Of a DNA stretch of 64,000 bases, positions 38,498 to 48,109 are shown piece after piece. Numbering within the stretch: position 1 is the first letter of the stretch; each line of letters opens with the position of its first letter. The translations under genes and the position numbers were made by a program. Under the pieces are notes generated by a model. That model ran no database searches. It was not told the origin of the DNA and saw only the letters and a list, made by a program, of their open reading frames with translations. The stretch is from JAJPIG01 sp035531675 (lineage in GTDB: Bacteria; Desulfobacterota; Binatia; Binatales; Binataceae): contig DATKSL010000009.1 in assembly GCA_035531675.1 (NCBI GenBank), positions 1-64,000 on the forward strand. Direction: 5' to 3'.

Positions 38498-39859
38498 CTA
38501 CAGCGAGCCCGTCGACGCAGAGAAATGGGGCTGCGCGCGCGGCGGCAGTTCCCCGTTCATCAACGAGCTCAGCACTTCGGCAAATTTTCGGGTCGCGATG
38601 TTGCGATCGAAACGCTGCTCGGCGAGCTGGCGCGCCCTGACGCCCATCGCGGCCAGTTCAGCCGGCTCCGCGGCCGCCTGCCGGATGGTGCGGGCGAGAC
38701 CGTCGGCGTCGCCGGGCTGGACCACAAATCCGACCGAGTTTTCGCGCGCCAGCCGTGCGATCTCGGCCGAGTCCTCCATGATTGCGACGAACGGGCGCCC
38801 GGCCGCCAGGATCCCATAGATCTTGCTCGGCACGACGCAGCCCGCGGCCCCCGGAAAGAGCGGCACCAGGTGAAGGTCGCCCGCACTGAGGGATTCCGCC
38901 AGCTCTTCGCGCGGGCGGTAGGGCAGGAAATCGACGTTGCGCAGCCCGAGCTGGCGGGCACGATCGACCAGCCACTGCTTGCGGGCCCCCTCGCCGACCA
39001 GCGCGAACCGAATCGCGGATTCGTCGCGCAGCAGCGCGGCGGCGTCGAGCACGGTTTCGAGTTGCTGCGAGAGCCCGAGATTGCCCGAGTACATCACCAC
39101 GAAGCTCTGGCCGAACTGGCTCCGGAAGCGGCTTGACGTCATCGGCCGGATACTCTCGCAATCGACCCAGTCGGGCACCAGCGCGAGCTTTTCCGGCGCC
39201 ACGCCCTTGGCGAGCAGCCGTTGGCGCATATCCTCGCCCAGCACGATGATGCAATCCGCGCTGCGGTAGGAGAGGCGATTGGCCCGCTCCAGCAAGCCCA
39301 GCAGAAAACGGTTTTTCAGCGCGCCGTTGGCGATCGCGATATCCGGGTAGAGGTCGCGAACGTTATAGACCAGCCGGCAGTTCCAGCGCCATTTCAGCAG
39401 CGCCCCGAGCACCCCGAGCAGCGGCGGATCAGTCTCGGCGATGACGATATCCGGCCGCTTCGAACACATCGCGGCCACCCCGGCCAGCGCGTAATAGGTG
39501 CCAAGATTCAGCAGTCGCGCCGGCAGCCAGCGTTTGGGCAGGCGCGTTCCCCAGGTCCGGGTAATCGAGACGCGCCCCAGCTTCTCGTGCCTGATGAGCC
39601 CGCGGCCCTGGGTGCGGACGTGGTAAGAGGGGCCCGCGATGAAGGTAATCTCATGCTCGGCCGACAGATCCTCGCATAGTTCCGTCAGGAACTGGCCGGT
39701 GGCTTCAAGGTCGGGCCAGAAAGAACGATTGAGGAACAGAAGACGCGTAGGAGAAGCTCCTTTCTGCGTTCTCGGGGCAGCCGTTAAAGTAAAGGCTACG
39801 CCCGCGCCGCCAGTTTCGGCCGCGCGGCGCCGTCGCGCTGCACCATCTCCTCGATCCAC
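38498..39859 (-). CDS. Glycosyltransferase family 4 (WbuB-like)
   Basis: 453 residues from the first ATG, which overlaps the epimerase gene by 64 bp. The conserved part starts at residue 38 (TRLLFLNRSFWPDLEATG), just after an AAAGGA site, but no ATG/GTG/TTG lies there, so the true start is uncertain. A GT-B fold is evident: N-terminal donor-side region, YNVRDLYPDIAI near residue 170, and the C-terminal nucleotide-sugar domain with MYSGNLGLSQQLETVL, and VPSKIYGILAAGRPFVA. WbuB-type enzymes add fucosamine-like residues to lipid-linked repeat units. The acceptor here is unknown. Confidence 0.87.
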   Translation of the reverse strand: MDRGDGAARRRRAAETGGAGVAFTLTAAPRTQKGASPTRLLFLNRSFWPDLEATGQFLTELCEDLSAEHEITFIAGPSYHVRTQGRGLIRHEKLGRVSITRTWGTRLPKRWLPARLLNLGTYYALAGVAAMCSKRPDIVIAETDPPLLGVLGALLKWRWNCRLVYNVRDLYPDIAIANGALKNRFLLGLLERANRLSYRSADCIIVLGEDMRQRLLAKGVAPEKLALVPDWVDCESIRPMTSSRFRSQFGQSFVVMYSGNLGLSQQLETVLDAAALLRDESAIRFALVGEGARKQWLVDRARQLGLRNVDFLPYRPREELAESLSAGDLHLVPLFPGAAGCVVPSKIYGILAAGRPFVAIMEDSAEIARLARENSVGFVVQPGDADGLARTIRQAAAEPAELAAMGVRARQLAEQRFDRNIATRKFAEVLSSLMNGELPPRAQPHFSASTGSL

Positions 39860-40797
39860 GCATAGGTCCTCGTCAGCCCTTCCTCGAGCGAGATCTGCGG
39901 CTCCCAGCCGAGCAGCGCGCGCAAGCGCGTATTGTCCGAATTGCGGCCGCGCACTCCCTGCGGACCGGCGATATGCTTTTTGGCGACCTGGAGGCCGGCG
40001 ATTCCTGCCACCAGATCGGCGAGCTGATTGATGCTGATCAGGCGATCCTGGCCGAGATTGAGCGGTTCACGAACCTCCGAGCGCATCAGCCGATAGATTC
40101 CGACCACGCAATCGTCGATGTAGCAGAACGAGCGGGTCTGCTCGCCGTCGCCCCAGATTTCGATTTCGTTGCTGCCGCTCAGCTTGGCCATCGCGACCTT
40201 GCGGCACATCGCCGCCGGCGCCTTTTCGCGTCCGCCCTCCCAGGTGCCGAGCGGGCCGAAAATATTGTGAAAGCGCACGATCCGGGTCTCGAGGCCATAA
40301 TCCTGCTGATAGTGCATACAAAGACGCTCAGTCAGCAGCTTTTCCCATCCATAGGCGTCCTGCGGCTGAGCCGGGTAGACGTCTTCCTCGCGCAGCGGCG
40401 TGACCGTGGTCTCGGTCTGCCGATACTCGGGGTAGACGCAGGCCGAGGAGGTGTAGAGATAGCGCCGCACCCGGTTCAGCCGCGCCGCCTCGATCGTGTG
40501 AAAATTGATCAGCGTGTTGCTGTGCAGAATCTGCGCGTGATGCGCCGAGATGAAGCCCATCCCGCCCATGTCGGCGGCCAGCGCATAGACTTCGTCGACG
40601 CCGTCGGTGGCGCGCAGGCAGTTCTCCCACCGGCGCAAGTCCAGCAGCGCGAAATCGTCAGCCTCGGTGGCGCAGAATTCGGGAAATTTGAGATCGACGC
40701 CGCGTACCCAGCAACCTTGCCGCTTCAGATAACTGACCAGATGGTGACCGATGAAGCCTCCGGCTCCAGTCACCAGCACTTTAGTCGCTTTTTCCAT
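39796..40797 (-). CDS. GDP-mannose 3,5-epimerase-like SDR enzyme
   Basis: 333 residues from an ATG preceded by GAGAGAGAG; an upstream Met is excluded. Alignment from memory to plant GME is close throughout: DLRRWENCLRATDGVDEV, ALAADMGGMGFISAHHA, YTSSACVYPEYRQTETT (catalytic Cys), QDAYGWEKLLTERLC (catalytic Tyr/Lys), RFHNIFGPLGTWEGGREKAP, and PQGVRGRNSDN. GME converts GDP-mannose to GDP-L-galactose/GDP-L-gulose, the vitamin C branch in plants. In a bacterial exopolysaccharide locus it would supply L-galactose or L-gulose units. The start region has a plausible promoter at 40872-40899. Confidence 0.9.
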   Translation of the reverse strand: MEKATKVLVTGAGGFIGHHLVSYLKRQGCWVRGVDLKFPEFCATEADDFALLDLRRWENCLRATDGVDEVYALAADMGGMGFISAHHAQILHSNTLINFHTIEAARLNRVRRYLYTSSACVYPEYRQTETTVTPLREEDVYPAQPQDAYGWEKLLTERLCMHYQQDYGLETRIVRFHNIFGPLGTWEGGREKAPAAMCRKVAMAKLSGSNEIEIWGDGEQTRSFCYIDDCVVGIYRLMRSEVREPLNLGQDRLISINQLADLVAGIAGLQVAKKHIAGPQGVRGRNSDNTRLRALLGWEPQISLEEGLTRTYAWIEEMVQRDGAARPKLAARA

Positions 40798-40871
40798 CAC
40801 ATCTCTCTCTCTTTCATGCTTCGGTCTTGGTGTCCATAACAAATGGGGGATGGACCGCCAAGGCGATAATC

Positions 40872-40899
40872 AGTTTAACAGGCCTCTACAAATTGTCAT
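40872..40899 (-). promoter_or_regulatory. Candidate promoter upstream of the epimerase gene
   Basis: On the minus strand ATGACA (5 of 6 matches to the -35 consensus) is followed after 16 bp by TAAACT (4 of 6 to the -10). It lies about 75 bp before the start codon, in one of the few AT-rich gaps of the locus. Match only. Confidence 0.35.
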
Positions 40900-40958
40900 A
40901 GATACTACGAAAGCCAATCTTAGCCCACCGTTGATACAAATGACATGGCTGTTCAACA

Positions 40959-41609
40959 TCACGCACGCTCGCGCTCAGACTTCTTTTCTAACCGTTGCTT
41001 CTGGGCCTTGGCCGGAGATCCGCCGTGGATCCACCACGGCTCAAGGTTGGAGGTCGCGACGCTGCCCATGGTCAGGACCGCGCCCTGGCCGACGTGCACC
41101 CCGGGTCCGATCGAGGACTTCGCGCCGAGCCAGGCCTGATCGTCGATCGTGATCGGCCGGGTGATGAGGTCGAAGCGCTCGGAACTCCAGTTGTGACTGC
41201 CGGTACAGAGATAGGCGCCCTGCGACAGGCAGCAGTTGGCGCCGATCCGGACCGTCTCCAGGTTATCGATCCAGACCCCTTCGCCGATCCACGAGTAGTC
41301 GCCAACTTCCAGCTTCCACGGGAACTTCACGCGCACATGCGGCTTGATCACGACGCCGCGTCCGAGCCTGGCGCCGAACAGCCGCAGCGCCTGGACTCGG
41401 AGGGTCGCACCCGGAATCCACGACTCGACCACCAGCGCTTGGACGATCAGCCACAGCATCTCGACCGCTTTCGAACGGCCGCGCTCGAACTGCGGATTTT
41501 CAAACAGGTCGAGTCGCATGGCGATGAATCGGGCTGGCCGACTGTCCTCTGATCCCCAAGATCCGCCTCGAACCGAACCGTCTGCAGATAGTTCGCACGC
41601 CGACGCCAT
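40959..41609 (-). CDS. WcaF-type left-handed beta-helix acyltransferase
   Basis: 216 residues from an ATG in a TGATG overlap with the upstream glycosyltransferase stop. The hexapeptide-repeat core follows the WcaF colanic-acid acetyltransferase pattern: LFGARLGRGVVIKPHVRVKFPWKLEVGDYSWIG, CCLSQGAYLCTGSHNW (catalytic His in the TGSH motif), and WIHGGSPAKAQKQR. It probably O-acetylates the polysaccharide repeat unit from acetyl-CoA. The first about 30 residues are family-atypical, so Met31 is an alternative start. Confidence 0.85.
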   Translation of the reverse strand: MASACELSADGSVRGGSWGSEDSRPARFIAMRLDLFENPQFERGRSKAVEMLWLIVQALVVESWIPGATLRVQALRLFGARLGRGVVIKPHVRVKFPWKLEVGDYSWIGEGVWIDNLETVRIGANCCLSQGAYLCTGSHNWSSERFDLITRPITIDDQAWLGAKSSIGPGVHVGQGAVLTMGSVATSNLEPWWIHGGSPAKAQKQRLEKKSERERA

Positions 41610-42508
41610 CAGCCGGCCCGGCCGGATTCGGCGGGTTGCGCTTGCGGCCGGGGATCCTGCGGCACCCGGGTCGTCGCCTCGTAGAGCTTGGCGTCGATCA
41701 TGAACCGGTACCAAAAGGCCTGCAGAAAATGAAAAACCAGCCCCGGCTTACCGTCAAGAAAACCGAGCAGAATGAAATATCTATATAGCCAATAGAAGAA
41801 CGCGCGCCAGAACATCGGCAGCCGCCCATAGAGGTTCTGTTTGAGCCATCGTCGCCGCCGCGCTTGCGCGTTGCCCGGGGCCTCGGCCGAGGAGCCTTTG
41901 GCGGCCGCCAACAGGTCGGCTACCTCGCGGTCCGCGTAACGATTGTGCTTGTCGATCCAGAACCCCAGCCCTTTGTGGTTTTCGTCGATAAAGTCATGGC
42001 CGAGCCGGATGACGCGTCCCGACTCGACGGTCATATGCTCGTCCATCCAGCGCTCCTCGCATCGCGCCTGCCGATGGCGCCAGAGCCGCAGCAGCCAGAA
42101 CGGATAGTAACCGCCATGCCGAATCCAGCGGCCCCAGAAGTAAACCCGCCGCTTGATCTCGGCTGCGCTGACGTCGGCCGGCGCGCTCGGCAGGATCGTT
42201 CCGAGCTCGGCGGCAAGTTCCGGCGTCAGCCGTTCATCGGCATCGAGCCGCATCACCCACGGCGTCCGGATCGGCAGATTATCGAGCGCCCAGTTGAGCT
42301 GAAGTCCCTGATTGACGAACGGATGCTCGACCACCGTCGCGCCGAAGCTGCGGGCGATTTCGGCGGTGCGGTCGCTGCTGCCGGAATCGACGATGAAGGT
42401 CTCGCACTCCAGTCCGGCCAGGCTTCTCAGGCACTGCGGCAGGTTGAGCTCCTCGTTGAACGTAAGGATCACGACCGACAATGGTTTCGACACGCCATCA
42501 TTGATCAT
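41609..42508 (-). CDS. Glycosyltransferase family 2 (WaaE/KdtX-like)
   Basis: 299 residues from ATG (MINDGVSKPLSVV), overlapping the upstream GT4 end by 11 bp; the longer open frame is rejected. The GT-A fold shows LSVVILTFNEELNLPQCLRSL at the start, FIVDSGSSDRTAEIARSFG near 40, and MRLDADERLTPEL with the DxD-like motif near 90. Later WMDEHM near 150 and FWRAFFYWLYRYF near 245 are characteristic of the WaaE/KdtX group, which add beta-linked sugars to LPS core or exopolysaccharide. Confidence 0.88.
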   Translation of the reverse strand: MINDGVSKPLSVVILTFNEELNLPQCLRSLAGLECETFIVDSGSSDRTAEIARSFGATVVEHPFVNQGLQLNWALDNLPIRTPWVMRLDADERLTPELAAELGTILPSAPADVSAAEIKRRVYFWGRWIRHGGYYPFWLLRLWRHRQARCEERWMDEHMTVESGRVIRLGHDFIDENHKGLGFWIDKHNRYADREVADLLAAAKGSSAEAPGNAQARRRRWLKQNLYGRLPMFWRAFFYWLYRYFILLGFLDGKPGLVFHFLQAFWYRFMIDAKLYEATTRVPQDPRPQAQPAESGRAG

Positions 42509-43742
42509 TAGCAGGACCCGTGCCGCCGACCGACGAGAGGGCGCGCTCGTAACAAGCCAGCATCTGCTGCGCAATCGCCGGCCATGCAAACCGCTCGACC
42601 ATCCAGCGCCGTCCCCGCTCACCCATTTGAGCAAGTGGCATGGTCGAAATACGACACACCGCATCGCTCAGCGCCGCCGGACTGTTCGCCACCCACAGTC
42701 CGCATCCGATCTGCTCGACCTCCGCCCACGGCGTGCCGTGGCTCGCGATCACCGGCCGCTCCCGGGCCAGCGCCTCAGCCACCACGATGGCGAAGTTCTC
42801 GATATACGAGGGGAAAATCGCCACATCCGCCTCGGCGAAGGCGCGCTCCTTTTCATCCCCCTCGACCGGGCCGATCATCCTGACCCGATCGGCCAGCTCA
42901 CGCCGATAGATAAGATCAACCAGTTTTCTGCGGTAGGCTTCCGGGCCACCGCCGGCGATCGTGAGCATAAAGCGCGGGGCCTCGCGACGCTTGAGGATCA
43001 CGCATGCCTGCAGCAGGTTCTCGATGCCCTTTTTCGGGTCGAGCCGCCCGATGAACAGCAGCCGCAGAGTTTCGCCGCCACCGGGAGGGCGGGGCGCAAA
43101 GTCAGGAATCGTCACCCCGTTGGGAACCACTGCGACGCGGAGGCCGGGCAGCGCGCTCCTCACCGATACGGCTTCGGGCTCGGAGGTGACGTGGACGATA
43201 GTCTCGGGCGGCGCGATTTTCCGGCACAGCCGATCCCACATGGTCTTCGCCAGCGCGCGCCGGCGGCCCGGCCAAACCTGCAGCGCGCCCCGCGGCGACC
43301 ATACCAGCGGCTTGTGGAGCCGACGACATACCGCCAGCGTCGGGATGGTCGGAAAACTATAGACCGCGGTCAGATGCACGAGGTCCGCCGCGGCTACATA
43401 GCGGGCCAGGTTGGTCATCAGTTCGGGCGAGACCGAATTGCGCATCAGCTTGCGGCAGTAGCGCACGCGCATCCCGGGAGCCAGCTCGACCTCGCCACCG
43501 GTCTTGACCTCAACCCGCGCGCCCGGCCCGTTGCTGTCGGTGGTGAGCACCGTCACCGCGCAACCGGCGGCGGCCAGATGGCGGCACAACTGGAGGACCG
43601 ATTCGATCGGCCCGCCATAGCGGAGCGCCGGCCAGAACGAAGGCACCACCTGCAACACCCGCGGACCGGCCGCCGCGACCGGACGCTCCGGCGACGGTCG
43701 CGCCTGCTGCACCGGGGGATTGCTGGTATCAGCGTCGCTCAT
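42498..43742 (-). CDS. Glycosyltransferase family 4
   Basis: 414 residues with a GT-B fold. The N-terminal domain has VLQVVPSFWPALRYGGPIES near residue 30 and the linker VWSPRGALQ. The C-terminal domain has LLFIGRLDPKKGIENLLQA near 238 and the E-x7-E nucleotide-sugar motif in FPSYIENFAIVVAEALARE near 320. It would retain donor anomeric configuration. The first about 25 residues (Pro/Ala-rich) are unlike the family. The gene sits between the flippase and the GT2 gene and is translationally coupled to GT2. Confidence 0.89.
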   Translation of the reverse strand: MSDADTSNPPVQQARPSPERPVAAAGPRVLQVVPSFWPALRYGGPIESVLQLCRHLAAAGCAVTVLTTDSNGPGARVEVKTGGEVELAPGMRVRYCRKLMRNSVSPELMTNLARYVAAADLVHLTAVYSFPTIPTLAVCRRLHKPLVWSPRGALQVWPGRRRALAKTMWDRLCRKIAPPETIVHVTSEPEAVSVRSALPGLRVAVVPNGVTIPDFAPRPPGGGETLRLLFIGRLDPKKGIENLLQACVILKRREAPRFMLTIAGGGPEAYRRKLVDLIYRRELADRVRMIGPVEGDEKERAFAEADVAIFPSYIENFAIVVAEALARERPVIASHGTPWAEVEQIGCGLWVANSPAALSDAVCRISTMPLAQMGERGRRWMVERFAWPAIAQQMLACYERALSSVGGTGPANDQ

Positions 43743-43793
43743 CGGTAGATTTTGCGATGACAGGTATGCCGCACGCCAGCCAGGTCCCGGGGC

Positions 43794-45371
43794 TCATCGG
43801 CCGCTCCCCGCGTCGGCGGGCAGTTCGTTCTGCAACGCGGCGGAATTCACCGATCGAGTCAGCAGTTGCCAGGCGGTCCGCCGCTCCGAAGAGCTGAAGA
43901 CGATAAGGGTAAATAACGTCAAAATGGTAACCCCACCCACCGCGGCCGATATCACGAGCAGAGCGAGGTTACCGTGCGCCATCCGGTCGACAATTATTCC
44001 GGCGCAGATCGTGACGACGCAGATCAATGCGGCCGGTCCGAGATCTTTCAAGACCTGGCTGAAACGAGCTTCCAGCAAAGTTAACGCCGCCCACGGGGCG
44101 TACCACAGGCTGATGATAACGCGGGCCGAAAGGGTTCCACCGATAACGCCGGCCAACCCCCAATAGTGTACCCACCACAGGGACAGCCCCAGGTTGAGCA
44201 GCCCTTCGACCAGCGCCATTTTGGCATAGCCGTAGTGATGCGTCGTCGCCATCAGGATCGCCAGGGCCGGCTCGATCACCACACCCATCATGAACACCGC
44301 AATTTGCATCCCAAAGGCGGTCTTGCCGGGGAAAACTCCAGCGCCTGCCCACAGTCTCAGGATTTCGGGGCCCAGCAGCCAGGCCAGGAAAGCCACGAAA
44401 GTTGCGTACAGGAACGCCAGCCGGAGCAGAAGAATCAGCCCCGAATACAGCAGATCGCGCTCGCCCCGGACGAAGCGGGTGGTCAGCGTCGGGCGCAGGG
44501 CGGAGAGCAGGACCGTGAACATCGCGCCGCTCATCAGCAGCATCCGGTACGGCACCGAGTACGCAGTCACCATCGCGGTCCCGACGACATAGCCGATGAC
44601 CAGGTTGTCCACCGAAAAGCTCAGCGTATGGGAAGCGTCCATTACGAAAAAACTCAGGCTCGGCATCGCGAGCGAACGCAGAACGGCGGTCGAAAATCGT
44701 GACAGACGCGGCCGGGCCTGAGGCGTCAGCCGCAGCGACAGCAGATAGGCGCCCAGCCCGTAACACAGCAGCGCGCCGCCTTGAACCAGGGCCACTGCGA
44801 TGAGCCTGAGGCCGGCGTACAGAACGGTCGCCGTGCCAATCATCCTGAGCAGTGCGGCTACCACGGCGACGGACTGTTCCCGGTCGACGCGTTCGAACCC
44901 GCGCAGCACCATCGCACTGGTGCGAAGCGGCCACGACGAGAGCAGCAGCCCGGCCAGAACCACGAAGGCGATGGCGACGTGGGAGTCGCCCTCGCTCGCG
45001 ACGCCGGCGAAAATCCAGGGGGCCGCAACGCCGCACACCAGGGCGAGGATTGCGGCCACTATCGCGTAGCCCACAAACGCCGTCGATATCACCTGCCCGA
45101 GTTCATCGCGGCGGCCGGTCGCGACGCCCTCGGTTATCCGATTCCCGACCGATTGCCAGGTGCCCAGGCTGCCGAGTCCAAGATAGACGGCAACGCTCTG
45201 AATCATGAGCCATTGCCCGTACGTCGCGTGACCCAGCCACCTGGTATAGAGCGGGATCAGGATCAGCGGCGTGAGGATGCTGACCGTCTGTCCCGCGTAG
45301 CTTGACAGGACGTTACGGCGAATATGGCGGCCGCGCCCCGCGGCGATTTTGCTTTCGAGAGATGAGTTCAA
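43794..45371 (-). CDS. Polysaccharide flippase (Wzx/MOP-type)
   Basis: 525 residues from a TTG preceded by GAGGCGG; an ATG 28 codons upstream also exists but adds sequence atypical of the family. About 12-14 membrane helices are visible. VLSSYAGQTVSILTPLILIPLYTRWLGH near the N-terminus is the hallmark of polysaccharide biosynthesis/flippase proteins, which move undecaprenyl-linked repeat units across the inner membrane. It is adjacent to glycosyltransferases and a glycosyltransferase remnant. Confidence 0.88.
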   Translation of the reverse strand: MNSSLESKIAAGRGRHIRRNVLSSYAGQTVSILTPLILIPLYTRWLGHATYGQWLMIQSVAVYLGLGSLGTWQSVGNRITEGVATGRRDELGQVISTAFVGYAIVAAILALVCGVAAPWIFAGVASEGDSHVAIAFVVLAGLLLSSWPLRTSAMVLRGFERVDREQSVAVVAALLRMIGTATVLYAGLRLIAVALVQGGALLCYGLGAYLLSLRLTPQARPRLSRFSTAVLRSLAMPSLSFFVMDASHTLSFSVDNLVIGYVVGTAMVTAYSVPYRMLLMSGAMFTVLLSALRPTLTTRFVRGERDLLYSGLILLLRLAFLYATFVAFLAWLLGPEILRLWAGAGVFPGKTAFGMQIAVFMMGVVIEPALAILMATTHHYGYAKMALVEGLLNLGLSLWWVHYWGLAGVIGGTLSARVIISLWYAPWAALTLLEARFSQVLKDLGPAALICVVTICAGIIVDRMAHGNLALLVISAAVGGVTILTLFTLIVFSSSERRTAWQLLTRSVNSAALQNELPADAGSGR

Positions 45372-45445
45372 AACCGCCTCACATCTCCCGCATCTTTGAA
45401 TGAGACAATAGCAACTTAAGGCAATCGACCACCGCGCCGTCGGCG

Positions 45446-45790
45446 TTATGGACAACCTGCCGGCAGGCCGGATCGCAAAGCCGCCCGCCGCACCTCGATG
45501 TCCGCATCGACGATTTCGGTAAGGCGGTCGAGATCGCTGAATTTGTCGCTGGTCACCTTCCGATAGCCGGCCGCCGCGATCTCACGCCGTTGCTCGTCAT
45601 GCGCCAGATAGCAGGTAATCCTGGCGCATAGTTCGTCGAGGTCCATGTTCATGCAGCCGCAGCTCTCGCCGAGGACTGCCGACCGGCGGCCGGGATGGAC
45701 AGGAAACCGCGAAATTTCACCGCGTCTCCGGGGACGTGTGAGCCTTCGTCGGGTGAGCCTCGCGGCGTCGCTGCCACAAGTATCGAGCAT
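45446..45790 (-). pseudogene. Remnant of a glycosyltransferase C-terminus
   Basis: The last about 65 codons (45446-45645) encode DLDELCARITCYLAHD..., EIAAAGYRKVTSDKF and a final LDRLTEIVDADI helix. This resembles the tail of CgeB-type or related glycosyltransferases. Upstream, the frame turns into arginine-rich nonsense, while fragments such as FRGFLSIPAAG appear in a different frame, suggesting a frameshift and 5' loss. No start with a ribosome site is seen. The gap between the flippase and GT9 genes (about 45456-45914) holds nothing else I recognise. Confidence 0.45.
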
Positions 45791-45914
45791 ACTCTGGAGC
45801 AGGCGCGGGAAGCCAATCTCGCAATTGCAGCGCTTCCTGAAAAGCGCGCCGCTGACGACCGGCGTGCGTAGCGATCGCGGTCATCTGATTCCGGATTTCC
45901 GCAGCGCACCGGGC

Positions 45915-47159
45915 TCAAATGGAATTTTCAGCGGGACCAAGCTCCGGCGATGAATTCAGCAGCCGCTGCGCCGCGTTCGTCACCTCGTCCACCGCGATCA
46001 GTCCGATACAGCGGTTATCGTACGGACAGACCTCGAGCAGGCAGGTATGGCACGGGACCCATTTCCGGATCACCAGATGCTGCGGGCCGTGCGGACGCCA
46101 TCGCAGCCCGAAGTCGCGCGCCGCGAACAGCGACAGACACGGCGTGCCCATCGCTGCCGCCAGATGCTGGGCGCCCGAATCGTTGCAAATCAGCAGGGCG
46201 CAGCGCGCCAGCACCGCGCATGACTCCGGCAACGAGCATCGCCCGGCGAGATTGAGCGCGTTGCCGGTCCCGAGCGCGCTCGCGACCGTCGAGCATAACT
46301 CGCGCTCGGCCGCACCGCCGACCATCACCAGCCCGAAGCCGTGCCCGACGAGCTGGCGTCCGACCTCGACGAAGCGCTCCGCCGGCCATCGATTGGTCGC
46401 CCGCTTGGCGCCCGGCGCGATCGCGATCAGGCGGCGATTCGCCGGCGTGAGTGGGCCGAGCAGCTCGTCGGCGCGATCGCGATAATGGTCGGGAAGCGTC
46501 AACGGAAAGGCGGCGTCGCCCGCGTCGATGCCCAGCGCCGCGAGGATTTTGAGCAGCCGATCGACCTCGTCGTCGAAGGCGAGCCATGCGGATTGCGCGC
46601 GCACCGCGATCCGCACGGTCGCGAGCCGCCATCCGCCGCCCCAGCGGGCGCCGGCCAGCCGTGCGACCATCGCGTTTCGTATCAGGGTGCGAAACAAAGC
46701 CAGCACGGTTGGTAATTCGATCCAGACATCGAAACGTCGGGCGCGCAGCCGCTGCACCATCCGCCACCAGTTGCGCCATCCCGCGACATCGTTGGAGTGA
46801 TAGACCGAAATTTCGTCGAGCCATCCGAGCGTTGCGAGCAATTCCCCGGCCCATGGCGCGCCGCTCGCTCCCGGCGAGGTGAGCAGCGTCAGATGGGCGG
46901 CGGGATAGGCGCGGCGGATGGCATGGAGCGCGGGCAGGGCGCAAACCATGTCGCCGATATTGCCGATTCGATAGATGCAGACGCGCGCGGCGGTGAGCGG
47001 TCGCCGTCGCGGCCATAGGCATCGTGCCACGGCGCGCAACAGCGCATTGCCGAGAGTTTGGATCGAGCGTGCGACGGCCGCACCGCCCCGGCCGCTCAGG
47101 CGCTGCGCTTGCGACTCGGGCGGCCAGCCGGTGGACGAATCTTCGGCGCTCGCCTTCAC
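45915..47159 (-). CDS. Glycosyltransferase family 9 (heptosyltransferase-like)
   Basis: 414 residues. VCIYRIGNIGDMVCALPALHAIRRAYP near residue 60 is the GT9 N-terminal signature, and AIAPGAKRATNRWPAERFVEVG near 245, VMVGGAAERELC near 275 and CNDSGAQHLAAAMGTPCLSLF near 325 complete the ADP-heptose-LPS heptosyltransferase pattern. The C-terminus carries HTCLLEVCPYDNRCIG, a cysteine cluster seen in several GT9 members. It probably adds heptose or another sugar to a core oligosaccharide. The first about 50 residues are basic and may be an extension. Confidence 0.88.
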   Translation of the reverse strand: MKASAEDSSTGWPPESQAQRLSGRGGAAVARSIQTLGNALLRAVARCLWPRRRPLTAARVCIYRIGNIGDMVCALPALHAIRRAYPAAHLTLLTSPGASGAPWAGELLATLGWLDEISVYHSNDVAGWRNWWRMVQRLRARRFDVWIELPTVLALFRTLIRNAMVARLAGARWGGGWRLATVRIAVRAQSAWLAFDDEVDRLLKILAALGIDAGDAAFPLTLPDHYRDRADELLGPLTPANRRLIAIAPGAKRATNRWPAERFVEVGRQLVGHGFGLVMVGGAAERELCSTVASALGTGNALNLAGRCSLPESCAVLARCALLICNDSGAQHLAAAMGTPCLSLFAARDFGLRWRPHGPQHLVIRKWVPCHTCLLEVCPYDNRCIGLIAVDEVTNAAQRLLNSSPELGPAENSI

Positions 47160-47213
47160 GTCGCTAGCTTAACCCAGCCGCTCCCGTCTGCCGAGCGACG
47201 CGATCCATTGCGG

Positions 47214-48044
47214 CTAGAGCGGAAGCTCGCTTTTTTCTGCCGACAGGCAGCGCGAGTAATCCGGATGGCCCAGGCGATGGTAGATATAGATCTGCTCATG
47301 CCATGATTCGGGCCACACGCCTTTGAAAATATAAGCCTGCGACAGATGATCGCGCAGGTGCGTGCGCTGCTCGCTGCGATTGAAGTCCCGGATTGCTTCG
47401 CGCACGCCGATTCGGTCCGAGTAGGCATTCTCGCCGTATCCGCAGATGTCATCCATGTAGCACCAGATGCGCGGCAGGGCCTGGTCCGTGGTCAGCAGCG
47501 GTAAAGCCGCCTGGGTCGACGAGTAGAGGTCGAGGTCGAACATCACCGCGCCGAGCGGCGCCTCGGCCGAGCCGCGCCACGACGCGACCGTGGTCGCCAC
47601 GTCCCCGATGATCAGTTCCGCGTGGCCTTCGAGACGGCGCTTGAGGGCGGCGTGATCCATCTCGAAGGAGCCCGGCGGCCAGCAATATAAAAGGTCGCGA
47701 GCATCCTCGGTGCTCGGCAAACCACTCCCGGTGTCCAACCCGCAGACGTGGATTTTGATTCCGACCGCGCGCTCCACTTCAGCAGCATGCTCGCACAGGC
47801 ACAGTAATCCCCTGCCTCCCGCCACGCCCAACTCGACCACCGTGATCGCTCGATAGCCGAGTGCCCTGGCTTCGAGCGCGGCCAGATAGACGCACAAGCC
47901 ATACCAGGGACGGGCGACCGCGCCGGCGTTCAACCGGGCGCGATAGGAACCGATCGGAAAACGCTGCAGCAGGCGGCGAATCAGCAAGGTTCGCAAGGGT
48001 ACGGGCCGCGCCGCCAGATCGATGAACCGGTCGATGATTCCCAT
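47214..48044 (-). CDS. SAM-dependent methyltransferase-like protein (TylF-like)
   Basis: 276 residues. A nucleotide-binding loop VVELGVAGGRGLLCLCEHA near residue 68 and VMFDLDLYSSTQAAL near 168 resemble the TylF/macrocin O-methyltransferase group, which methylates sugar hydroxyls. The preceding IHVCGLDTGSG supplies an acidic residue after strand 2. The C-terminal third (GYGENAYSDRIGVREAIRDFN) fits a metal-dependent sugar methyltransferase. The assignment to methyl transfer is family inference. It lies between the GT9 gene and a polytopic membrane gene. Confidence 0.65.
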   Translation of the reverse strand: MGIIDRFIDLAARPVPLRTLLIRRLLQRFPIGSYRARLNAGAVARPWYGLCVYLAALEARALGYRAITVVELGVAGGRGLLCLCEHAAEVERAVGIKIHVCGLDTGSGLPSTEDARDLLYCWPPGSFEMDHAALKRRLEGHAELIIGDVATTVASWRGSAEAPLGAVMFDLDLYSSTQAALPLLTTDQALPRIWCYMDDICGYGENAYSDRIGVREAIRDFNRSEQRTHLRDHLSQAYIFKGVWPESWHEQIYIYHRLGHPDYSRCLSAEKSELPL

Positions 48045-48109
48045 GAATCCTGTCCTCGCGTTGCGTCGGGCTCCCCGTGTTGACCGGCCGAGGGAAGCTG
48101 TCTGGAGCG

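Noticed and set aside
45649..45918. A separate 89-codon gene upstream of the glycosyltransferase remnant
   Set aside because: Serine/arginine-rich with only one fragment of protein character; treated as part of the decayed gene.
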